From Bacteroidales bacterium UBA5349 (lineage in GTDB: Bacteria > Bacteroidota > Bacteroidia > Bacteroidales > Tenuifilaceae), in NCBI GenBank assembly GCA_002410065.1, contig DHQB01000004.1, positions 1 through 64,000 on the forward strand: 64,000 nucleotides of DNA. The letters are read 5' to 3'. How positions within the stretch are numbered: position 1 is the stretch's first letter; every line of letters starts with the position of its first letter. Made by a program: the position numbers and the translations under genes. This document shows, one piece after another, positions 17,149 to 24,638 of this stretch. The notes beneath the pieces were generated by a model, which was not told where the DNA came from, ran no database searches, and worked only from the letters and a program-made list of their open reading frames with translations.

Positions 17149-18483
17149 ATGTTCAATAATTTAACGGAAAGGCTCGAGAGATCATTTAAACTGATAAAGG
17201 GCGAAGGCAAAATTAGTGAGATTAACGTTGCCGAAACGCTTAAGGATGTTCGTAAAGCGCTGCTCGATGCCGACGTAAACTTTAAAATTGCAAAGCAGTT
17301 TACCGACGAAGTAAAGCGCAAAGCACTTGGAATGGATGTGCTAAATTCCCTTAAGCCCGGACAACTTATTGTTAAGGTTGTGCACGATGAGTTAGCTTTA
17401 CTGATGGGAGGCAAAGCAGAGGATATAAACCTTTCGTCAAAACCATCCATAGTGCTTGTTGCAGGTTTACAGGGGTCGGGTAAAACTACTTTCTCTGGTA
17501 AACTGGCCAACCATCTTAAGGCTAAAAAATCGAAAAATCCACTGTTAGTTGCTGGCGACGTTTATCGCCCTGCGGCTATTGAACAACTAAAAGTTTTAGG
17601 AGAACAAATAGGTGTTCCTGTTTTTACCGTAGAAGGCAGCAAAGATCCCATAAGCATTGCAAAGGAAGCTGTAAAGCACGCAAAGCAGCATAAATACGAT
17701 GTTATAATCATCGATACCGCAGGTCGTTTAGCCGTGGATCAGGAGATGATGAATGAGGTTACAGCCATTAAAAAGGCTGTTAGCCCCGATGAGATTCTCT
17801 TTGTTGTAGATTCAATGACAGGACAGGATGCTGTAAATACAGCTAAGGAGTTTAATGATAGGCTTAACTTTAACGGAGTTGTTCTTACCAAACTTGATGG
17901 CGATACCCGTGGTGGAGCGGCTCTCTCAATTAGATCAATAGTTGATAAACCCATTAAGTTTGTTAGTACTGGGGAGAAGATGGATGCACTCGATGTTTTC
18001 CATCCCGACCGTATGGCCGATCGTATTCTGGGCATGGGTGATGTGGTTTCATTGGTTGAGCGGGCGCAGGAGCAGTACGATGTTGAGGAGGCTCGGAAGC
18101 TTCAGAAGAAGATTGCTAAAAACCAGTTCAACTTTAACGACTTTCTTACTCAGATAGGTCAAGTTAAAAAGATGGGTAACATTAAAGATTTGGCTGGCAT
18201 GATCCCAGGAATGGGCAAAATGATTAAAGATGTTGATATTGATGACGATGCCTTTAAGAGCGTTGAAGCAATAATTCACTCCATGACACCCGATGAGCGC
18301 GAAAATCCTGTATTGCTTAATGGGAGTAGGCGTAAACGTATTGCTGATGGGAGTGGAACAACAATTCAGGATGTAAATAGGCTGATTAAGCAGTTCGACG
18401 ATATGCGAAAGATGATGAAGATGGTTTCTGGCGGAGGCGGAAAAAAACTTGGACAAATGATGGCAAACATGCCTAGGAGATAG
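17149..18483 (+). CDS. ffh: Signal recognition particle protein Ffh
   Basis: This 444-residue SRP54 homologue has a helical N domain, then a GTPase domain with G1 GLQGSGKTT (residues about 105-113), DTAGR (about 187) and TKLDGD (about 245). It ends in a Met-rich M domain that binds 4.5S RNA and signal sequences (MIPGMGKMIKD, then MRKMMKMVSGGGGKKLGQMMANM). It targets nascent membrane proteins to FtsY and SecYEG in the cytoplasm. Length and motifs are complete. folD follows 47 bases downstream and may be cotranscribed. Confidence 0.97.
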   Translation: MFNNLTERLERSFKLIKGEGKISEINVAETLKDVRKALLDADVNFKIAKQFTDEVKRKALGMDVLNSLKPGQLIVKVVHDELALLMGGKAEDINLSSKPSIVLVAGLQGSGKTTFSGKLANHLKAKKSKNPLLVAGDVYRPAAIEQLKVLGEQIGVPVFTVEGSKDPISIAKEAVKHAKQHKYDVIIIDTAGRLAVDQEMMNEVTAIKKAVSPDEILFVVDSMTGQDAVNTAKEFNDRLNFNGVVLTKLDGDTRGGAALSIRSIVDKPIKFVSTGEKMDALDVFHPDRMADRILGMGDVVSLVERAQEQYDVEEARKLQKKIAKNQFNFNDFLTQIGQVKKMGNIKDLAGMIPGMGKMIKDVDIDDDAFKSVEAIIHSMTPDERENPVLLNGSRRKRIADGSGTTIQDVNRLIKQFDDMRKMMKMVSGGGGKKLGQMMANMPRR

Positions 18484-18530
18484 TTCGCTAGGGCTGAATT
18501 ATAATTTATTAACCAACAAAAATTTGCAAT

Positions 18531-19412
18531 ATGGAACTTCTCGATGGAAAAATGATAGCCGATAAGGTTAAGCAAGAAATTGCTCAAGAGGTAGAGCAAA
18601 TAAAGTTGAACGGAGGTAAAATTCCAAACCTTGTGGCCATCCTTGTTGGACATGACGGTGCAAGCGAAACCTATGTTGGCCATAAAGAGAAGACCTGCGC
18701 ACAGGTTGGTTTTAAAAGCAGTGTTTTAAGGTTTGAGGATACAATTACTGAGGATGAGCTCTTAGCAGAGGTAAATAAACTTAACCAAGATCCCGATATT
18801 GATGGCTTTATTGTACAAATGCCTTTACCAAAGCACATCTCCGATCAGAAGGTTATTGAGGCAATCGACCCCAAAAAGGATGTTGATGGCTTTCATCCTG
18901 CTAATGTGGGGCGTATGGTTATTGGTTTACCCGCATACATCTCAGCTACCCCCGATGGAATTATTGAACTATTCAAAAGATACAATATTCAAACCTCAGG
19001 TAAACACTGCGTAGTACTTGGGCGTAGCAATATTGTAGGACGACCCATAGCCAACTTACTCTCGCACAAAGGCAATCCAGGGGATTGTACTGTAACTGTT
19101 TGCCATAGCCGAACCAAAGATATCCCTTCGTTTACCCGTACCGCCGATATACTAATTGTAGCTCTAGGGCAGGCAGAGTTTGTAACTGCCGATATGGTTA
19201 AAGAAGGTGCAGTTGTTGTTGATGTTGGTATTACTCGGGTAAAATCTGATAAAACCAAATCGGGTTGGAAACTACTTGGCGATGTTAAGTTTGATGAGGT
19301 TGCACCAAAGTGTAGCTACATAACACCTGTTCCGGGTGGAGTAGGGCCACTTACCATTGTTTCACTCATGAAAAACACCTTGAAAGCATCCAAAAAGGAA
19401 GTTTACGGATAG
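18531..19412 (+). CDS. folD: FolD, methylenetetrahydrofolate dehydrogenase/cyclohydrolase
   Basis: This 293-residue bifunctional enzyme interconverts 5,10-methylene-, methenyl- and 10-formyl-tetrahydrofolate with NADP. The catalytic Tyr and Lys lie in SETYVGHKEKTC. The signature stretches VQMPLPKH (about residues 90-97) and PVTPGGVGPLT-type TPVPGGVGPLT (about 266) are present, as is the VVLGRSNIVGRP nucleotide segment. It supplies one-carbon units for purine and formyl-Met synthesis. An intrinsic terminator follows. Confidence 0.97.
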   Translation: MELLDGKMIADKVKQEIAQEVEQIKLNGGKIPNLVAILVGHDGASETYVGHKEKTCAQVGFKSSVLRFEDTITEDELLAEVNKLNQDPDIDGFIVQMPLPKHISDQKVIEAIDPKKDVDGFHPANVGRMVIGLPAYISATPDGIIELFKRYNIQTSGKHCVVLGRSNIVGRPIANLLSHKGNPGDCTVTVCHSRTKDIPSFTRTADILIVALGQAEFVTADMVKEGAVVVDVGITRVKSDKTKSGWKLLGDVKFDEVAPKCSYITPVPGGVGPLTIVSLMKNTLKASKKEVYG

Positions 19413-19438
19413 AATAACTAGTGATTAAGAATTTAAGA

Positions 19439-19468
19439 AATGCCAGAATATTTACTCTGGCATTTTTT
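19439..19468 (+). terminator. Intrinsic terminator after folD
   Basis: The stem AATGCCAGA (19439-19447) with TCTGGCATT (19456-19464) is followed by TTTT. It is placed 27 bases after the folD stop. Confidence 0.85.
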
Positions 19469-19551
19469 GTTTTTAGGCATATATGCTATATAACCTTAAA
19501 TATATCGTTCCAAAGTAACATTAAATAGGGTGTATTAGATAAAAGAATTTC

Positions 19552-19559
19552 TATATTTG
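19552..19559 (+). promoter_or_regulatory. -7 box for the POT transporter gene
   Basis: This is a perfect TATATTTG box, 50 bases before the start codon. No TTTG is found at the normal upstream spacing. Confidence 0.4.
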
Positions 19560-19609
19560 CCAACTGATGAAAATTAAATTACCAAATAAATAACTAACAA
19601 AGAGAAATT

Positions 19610-21133
19610 ATGTTCAAAAAACATCCTAAAGGGTTAGTGTCCGCTGCTTTAGCCAATATGGGAGAACGATTTGGCTTCTACATTATGATGGCAATCCTCC
19701 TATTGTTTCTAAACAATAAGTTTGGCTTTACAGGTTCAGAAGGCGCAATTATTTATTCAGTTTTTTATGCCTTAATTTATATCTTAGCTTTGGTCGGTGG
19801 ACTAATAGCGGATAAAACCCGAAAGTATAAAACTACTATTCTTGCGGGATTAGTATTAATGACAGTGGGATATTTCTTGCTTGCATTCCCAACAAAAACT
19901 CCTATTGAAAATGCACCGTTAGTTTATGCACTAACTTTTATTGGTTTGTTCTCAATTGCTTTTGGTAATGGTTTATTTAAAGGTAATCTACAAGCAGTAG
20001 TTGGTCAATTGTACGATGACCCAAAATATTCTGACAAAAGAGAAGTTGGATTTCAAATATTCTATATGTTCATTAATGTTGGAGCAATGTTTGCCCCGCT
20101 TATGGCCGTAGGATTAAGAAACTGGTGGGTTAAATCTAACGGATTTGATTTTAATGCAGACCTTCCTTCACTTTGTAACCAATTTGTAAGTGGAACCATA
20201 ACTCCTGAAGCACAAGCTAGATTTACTGAGCTTGCAGCAAAAGTTGGCGGAGATGTTACAAACTTAGATCTCTTCTCTCATAATTATCTAAACGTATTTA
20301 TGGAAGGATACCATTATTCATTTGGTATTGCAATCATTGCAATGTTGGTATCCTTAAGCATTTTTCTTTTTAATAAGAAACAACTACCAAACCCAGCACT
20401 TAAAAATGTTATAAAAACAGATTCGGGTTCTGTGGTTGAAATGGATGCTAAAGAGGTTAAACAAAGACTATACGCCCTTTTTGCAGTATTTGCAGTAGTT
20501 ATATTCTTTTGGTTCTCATTCCATCAAAACGGACAAACTTTAACCTTATTTGCGAACGACTACACGCAAATGCTGAACATCAACTTAGGCTTCACTACAC
20601 TTCAAGGAGCAGAAGTATTCCAAGCATTTAATCCTATTTTCGTAGTATTCTTAACTCCAATAATTATAGGTTTATTTGGCTGGTTTAAATCAAAAGGTTT
20701 CGAAATCTCTACACCTAAAAAGATTGCAATTGGTATGGGTATTGCCGCAGCAGCTTTTGCAGTAATGTCATTAGGTTCTATCGGACTTCCATCTACTCAA
20801 GATAGAATTGCTATGGGAGGTATAGGAGATGCTGTAAGGGTTACACCATGGTTGTTGATTGGAACTTATTTAATCTTAACCGTAGCCGAACTATTTATTT
20901 CTCCACTTGGCATTGCGTTCGTTTCTCAGGTTGCACCGCCAAAATATCAAGGGATTATGCAAGGCGGTTGGTTAAGTGCAACAGCACTAGGAAATCAACT
21001 TCTGTTTATTGGTGTAATATTCTATAATAGCATTCCAATTTGGGCAACATGGTTGATTTTTGTAACTGCATGTTTGATTTCAATGTTTACTATGCTATTT
21101 ATGCTTAAATGGCTTGAGCGTGTATCAAAATAA
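19610..21133 (+). CDS. POT-family proton-dependent oligopeptide transporter
   Basis: This 507-residue inner-membrane protein of the major facilitator superfamily has about 14 hydrophobic segments. The family signatures are visible: ANMGERFGFYIMMAILLLFL at the start with the ERFGFY proton-coupling motif, the GGLIADK loop, and later QVAPPKYQGIMQGGWL. It imports di- and tripeptides with protons. The gene stands alone between two terminators with its own -7 box. Substrate range cannot be predicted. Confidence 0.93.
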   Translation: MFKKHPKGLVSAALANMGERFGFYIMMAILLLFLNNKFGFTGSEGAIIYSVFYALIYILALVGGLIADKTRKYKTTILAGLVLMTVGYFLLAFPTKTPIENAPLVYALTFIGLFSIAFGNGLFKGNLQAVVGQLYDDPKYSDKREVGFQIFYMFINVGAMFAPLMAVGLRNWWVKSNGFDFNADLPSLCNQFVSGTITPEAQARFTELAAKVGGDVTNLDLFSHNYLNVFMEGYHYSFGIAIIAMLVSLSIFLFNKKQLPNPALKNVIKTDSGSVVEMDAKEVKQRLYALFAVFAVVIFFWFSFHQNGQTLTLFANDYTQMLNINLGFTTLQGAEVFQAFNPIFVVFLTPIIIGLFGWFKSKGFEISTPKKIAIGMGIAAAAFAVMSLGSIGLPSTQDRIAMGGIGDAVRVTPWLLIGTYLILTVAELFISPLGIAFVSQVAPPKYQGIMQGGWLSATALGNQLLFIGVIFYNSIPIWATWLIFVTACLISMFTMLFMLKWLERVSK

Positions 21134-21191
21134 ACAATATCACTATGAATTTTTAGTGCATAGCGTACTGTTAAAATTCTAATATAAAATA

Positions 21192-21223
21192 GAGGGGGTG
21201 TCCGTGTGGCACCTCCTTTTTTT
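21192..21223 (+). terminator. Intrinsic terminator after the POT transporter gene
   Basis: A GC-rich imperfect hairpin, GAGGGGGTGTC with GGCACCTCC, is followed by a run of seven T (21217-21223). It lies about 60 bases after the stop and just before the PqqD-like gene. Confidence 0.75.
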
Positions 21224-21231
21224 AAATTAAT

Positions 21232-21609
21232 ATGCTTAAAATGGGAAAATTAAGGAAAGATAAATCGCTAAAGAACTCAAATGTTCTGGAACTTGTACCC
21301 GAAAAGTTACAGGGTTTTGAGGTAAGTGATTTGGGGCTGGTAACCATTCTTGTACCTCGAACCAACAGTGCTTTTATGCTTCGCATAATGAACCGATTAA
21401 AACGGTCGCCAAACATTACCATTGATCTTGATGAGGTAGGTTCCGCAGTTTGGTTGGCTATTGATGGTAAAAGCCAAACCAAGGATATTTGTGTAAAGTT
21501 GGAACAAAAATTTGGCGATAAGTTTTCCCAAGCACCTGAAAGGGTTGTAAAGTTTCTTTCCGGATTATATCATAACAAACACATAACCTTTAAAAGGTTA
21601 GAGGAGTAG
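21232..21609 (+). CDS. Orphan PqqD-like protein
   Basis: This 125-residue cytoplasmic protein has a PqqD-like region with the pattern IDLDEVGSAVWLAIDGKSQTKDI (about residues 64-86) and then FLSGLYHNKHITFKR at the end. PqqD domains bind precursor peptides and pass them to radical SAM or other RiPP-modifying enzymes. No radical SAM, precursor peptide or transporter is adjacent, so it is an orphan here. A second ATG three codons later is an alternative start. Family assignment is good; partner and substrate are unknown. Confidence 0.8.
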   Translation: MLKMGKLRKDKSLKNSNVLELVPEKLQGFEVSDLGLVTILVPRTNSAFMLRIMNRLKRSPNITIDLDEVGSAVWLAIDGKSQTKDICVKLEQKFGDKFSQAPERVVKFLSGLYHNKHITFKRLEE

Positions 21610-21640
21610 TTGTTTTGAGGTAATAGTGTTTAAGATAAAT

Positions 21641-22303
21641 CTATGGAAAGAATGGATTATAGCGTTGGTTACCGTAATTGCTCATGGGAGAATAGCCCCA
21701 ACCTGCTGCTGGGCCATTTGTTACGCCAAATGATGCTCCAATACTAGTTTTTTCAGATATTTTGTAATTCATACCAAATGATATGTGGCTATAATCACCA
21801 GTATTTATACTCGACTGAAAGGGTGATAGGTAAAGTTGGTTCTTACCAAATGAGCCCATTCCGTATACACTGAATTTCTCATTTACTTGAAAAAGGCCAT
21901 AAGCAAAAGCCTCAGTTGGGTTGCCCATTGAATTTGCCTGACCCACTTGACCAAAATTTGAAAAGAGTTGAGGATTACTTGCATTTGCGTATGAGAATTT
22001 TCCTCCGGCAACAATAAATAGCCTCTCGGAAGCCCTAAACGATACGGTTGGACTAATATACGAGGATGATAGGCCTCCCCCAAAAGAGGAATAACTTGTA
22101 CCTACCTCAAAATTGTACTTAGTATCGCCAGGTTTAAAAGCTCTAATAGGAGAAAAGTTTGAAGTGTCCGATAGTGTACTCTGAGGGTTGTAAAAATAGG
22201 ATGGATTGTATAGATAGTGCACATCCCTTATAAGCTGGGCGCTTACTTTAGCATTAAATAAAAATACCATTGTAACAACTAATAGTACATAAACCCTTTT
22301 CAT
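21641..22303 (-). CDS. Exported protein, likely small outer-membrane barrel
   Basis: This 220-residue protein has a signal peptide (MKRVYVLLVVTMVFLFNAKVSAQ). The body has alternating hydrophobic and polar strands (GTSYSSFGGGLSSSYISPTVSF and FSVYGMGSFGKNQLYL) typical of an outer-membrane barrel, and ends in a Pro/Asn/Tyr-rich tail (YGNQRYNPFFP). I do not recognise a named family. It is convergent with the PqqD-like gene and transcribed leftward, separated by 100 bases from the similarly exported gene on its right. Confidence 0.6.
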   Translation of the reverse strand: MKRVYVLLVVTMVFLFNAKVSAQLIRDVHYLYNPSYFYNPQSTLSDTSNFSPIRAFKPGDTKYNFEVGTSYSSFGGGLSSSYISPTVSFRASERLFIVAGGKFSYANASNPQLFSNFGQVGQANSMGNPTEAFAYGLFQVNEKFSVYGMGSFGKNQLYLSPFQSSINTGDYSHISFGMNYKISEKTSIGASFGVTNGPAAGWGYSPMSNYGNQRYNPFFP

Positions 22304-22403
22304 AGCACAGAATTGTTTATTAATACTAAACCCAAAAATAGGAATAAAGTTGTTAATAACGCAGACTAAATGCCATAAAAAGGGTTAACATGTTTACAAA
22401 CCT

Positions 22404-23414
22404 CTAAAAATAAAGGTAGTACCCAAACATAAGCTCAATATTACTTCCATTTGGTTCACTAGTTTTCTTATTAATAACCTCAAATGGAAATGAGTCTAGG
22501 GTTGCTCTCTCTACTTTATAATTTATATTGTTATAGAAGAGCCCCATGGCAAAACTGTATCTATTGAAGAATGTTTCAAAAACACTCCCAAACCTAAAAG
22601 CTAATGCTGGATTGTAATCTAGTTTATATATTCCACCTTCAACTTTGCTACCATCAATTTCCATTTTACAACCAAAGTGATAGCCTAGCCCTGCGCCAAA
22701 CTTTAGCTTCATTAGGTCGTTCTTAAATGGAGCAACTGCAAATAATGTAGCATTGGTAACGCCTCGCCTAAAATATGCTGTCGCATTTTTTAAACTGGGG
22801 GAGAGCGATGCACCCTGATACCTTAAATCGATAGACATTTCAAGGTTCTTGTTAATAAATAAATTATATTGCCCACCAATATTAAAGCTACCTCCAGTGC
22901 TTAGTGAAGAGTTCTTCCCATCTTCCATTGTAAAAACATCAAAGCTTTCTAGTCCGGCATTCAACCCAAAGATCAACCCAAAGGAGCCCTTTGGATTAAA
23001 GGTTTTGTGCTCTATAAGGCTAAGATCTTGATATACTGATGATGCTAATGAACTTCTTGCAGAATTCTTATCAACCTGAATAATGTCTGGCCTACCAACC
23101 CAGAATCCCATGTTAACGCTACACCTTACGTATGATGTATCGTTGGGTAAAATAGTTACTATAACTCCAGATTCAATTTCAGTTTTTGCGCTAACCTTAT
23201 ACTTCCCCGGGGCAAGCGATTTTGTGTAAAAAGTTCCTTGTTTAATCAGAGCTACTTCCGAACCGTTAATCATTACTGGATAGTTAAAGTTCTGGCCTTG
23301 CAACTGTTGCTTATCACGGTAAATAATTAATGTTCCGTTGCCACTTTCTTGCCCAAAAAGGCTTGGAGAGATGAGGATTGCCCAAAGACAAATAATTAAA
23401 TAATTCCTGTTCAT
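22404..23414 (-). CDS. Exported protein with DUF2846-like N-terminal domain and barrel-like C-terminus
   Basis: The ATG at 23414 gives about 336 residues with a signal peptide ending near LFGQE; a TTG further upstream would spoil it. Residues about 25-95 resemble the DUF2846-type fold seen as TLIIYRDKQ, SLAPGKYKVSA and YVRCSVNMG. The C-terminal two thirds have barrel-like strands ending in IELMFGYYLYF, a typical outer-membrane terminal strand. Function is unknown. It precedes the smaller barrel-like gene on the same strand. Confidence 0.6.
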   Translation of the reverse strand: MNRNYLIICLWAILISPSLFGQESGNGTLIIYRDKQQLQGQNFNYPVMINGSEVALIKQGTFYTKSLAPGKYKVSAKTEIESGVIVTILPNDTSYVRCSVNMGFWVGRPDIIQVDKNSARSSLASSVYQDLSLIEHKTFNPKGSFGLIFGLNAGLESFDVFTMEDGKNSSLSTGGSFNIGGQYNLFINKNLEMSIDLRYQGASLSPSLKNATAYFRRGVTNATLFAVAPFKNDLMKLKFGAGLGYHFGCKMEIDGSKVEGGIYKLDYNPALAFRFGSVFETFFNRYSFAMGLFYNNINYKVERATLDSFPFEVINKKTSEPNGSNIELMFGYYLYF

Positions 23415-23599
23415 GATTTTTTGAAAATTAATATTTAGTGTTTTAGGGTTAACAATCAAAAATAGGGATTTTTAATATTATAACACAAAAGCGGCATAAA
23501 ATAACTGATAGTAGATTAAGGGATTAATTTTCAGCAATTTTTTTTATCTTAGTACATTGAAATATTAGGATTTTACACAGATATAAAAATCATACGTTG

Positions 23600-24364
23600 A
23601 TGTCCAATATCATTAGCATTATAAACAATAAGGGAGGTACAGGCAAAACCACAACAGTACTTAATTTAGGTGCTGCATTGGCTAAAAAAAAGCAAAGAGT
23701 ATTAATGGTTGACTTGGATAGCCAATGTAACCTTACATCAGCTTTTGGTGCCGATGGCACTGAGCAAGGCGTAGGCGAACTGCTAACTGGGAAAGCAACC
23801 ATAAACAGTGTAATCATAGCTAATGGACAATTAAGCCTAATTCCGGCAAATGAAAAACTGCTCGATTACGAGTTTTTGCTCAACAATGAACCTGGCCGAG
23901 AGTATATGCTGCGCGAGCAGCTTGAGAAAGTGGCAGATGATTTTGATTTTATCCTAATAGATTGTCCTCCTAGCTTGGGAACTTTATCAACCAATTCGTT
24001 GGTTGCTGCCAATCACTTTATTGTGCCAATGCAAGCTGAAAACTTCGCTTTTATTGGGCTTGATAGGATTATGCTAATCTCCGAAAAGGTAAAGAAACGG
24101 ATGAATCCATCCCTCGATTTAGGGGGTATTCTGTTTGTTAAACTTGCGCCTCGAACAAAATTTAGTCAGGCTGTAATACAGAGTCTTACCGATAATCAGA
24201 ACTTTGCTGGTAAAATTTTCAATACCTATATCCGTCAGGATATTTCGTTAATGGAGTCGGGTGCGTTTAAGCAGAACGTGTTCGATTATGCACCAAAAAG
24301 TCGGGGTGCCCATGATTACTCAGATTTGGCTAAGGAAATACTGAAACTTTATGGCAAAAAATAA
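23600..24364 (+). CDS. ParA/MinD-type positioning ATPase
   Basis: The ATG at 23600 gives 254 residues; an upstream TTG is rejected. The deviant Walker A of ParA ATPases is clear (NNKGGTGKTTT, near residue 10). It is followed by the DLDSQCNLT switch, Walker B ILIDCPPSLG (about 119) and the PMQAENFAFIGLDR segment. There is no N-terminal DNA-binding domain, so it is the short, Soj-like type. Such ATPases position chromosomes, plasmids or protein assemblies on the nucleoid. No parB or parS is adjacent; a small gene overlaps its 3' end by 14 bases and is the likely partner. Confidence 0.9.
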   Translation: MSNIISIINNKGGTGKTTTVLNLGAALAKKKQRVLMVDLDSQCNLTSAFGADGTEQGVGELLTGKATINSVIIANGQLSLIPANEKLLDYEFLLNNEPGREYMLREQLEKVADDFDFILIDCPPSLGTLSTNSLVAANHFIVPMQAENFAFIGLDRIMLISEKVKKRMNPSLDLGGILFVKLAPRTKFSQAVIQSLTDNQNFAGKIFNTYIRQDISLMESGAFKQNVFDYAPKSRGAHDYSDLAKEILKLYGKK

Positions 24365-24638
24365 ACATACAATTAACGATATACAAAAGGCACTTCTCTC
24401 TAGCACTCGCTATATTAAAGAGGAGGATATGCGCGATGATAGTGAACCAGCGGCCATAATCGGAAGTGATTTGGGTCAGCAGGTAAAAATCGATCCTATC
24501 ATTTTGAAAAAGATAAAAATTCTTGCTCCCTACCTTGGTGAAACTCCCGATGAAATGATTAACAAAGCGTTAAACCATTTTCTTAGGCTTAAGTCGTTAC
24601 AGCTCGATCAGGCTATACAAAAGTTAACTGAGGAGTAG
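24351..24638 (+). CDS. Small partner protein of the orphan ParA
   Basis: This 95-residue protein has its start overlapping the end of the ParA gene, implying translational coupling. The N-terminal half is basic then acidic and probably flexible (MAKNKHTINDIQKAL, EEDMRDDSE). The C-terminal half (KIDPIILKKIKILAPYLGETPDEMINKALNHFLRL) looks like a ribbon-helix-helix-type or small helical dimer domain. It has no ParB nuclease-like fold. By analogy with other orphan ParA pairs it may stimulate the ATPase or link it to a cargo. I do not recognise a named family. Confidence 0.65.
   Translation: MAKNKHTINDIQKALLSSTRYIKEEDMRDDSEPAAIIGSDLGQQVKIDPIILKKIKILAPYLGETPDEMINKALNHFLRLKSLQLDQAIQKLTEE

Noticed and set aside
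23600..24638. Plasmid or integrated element partition locus
   Set aside because: No replication, integrase or mobilisation genes nearby; the neighbours are housekeeping genes.
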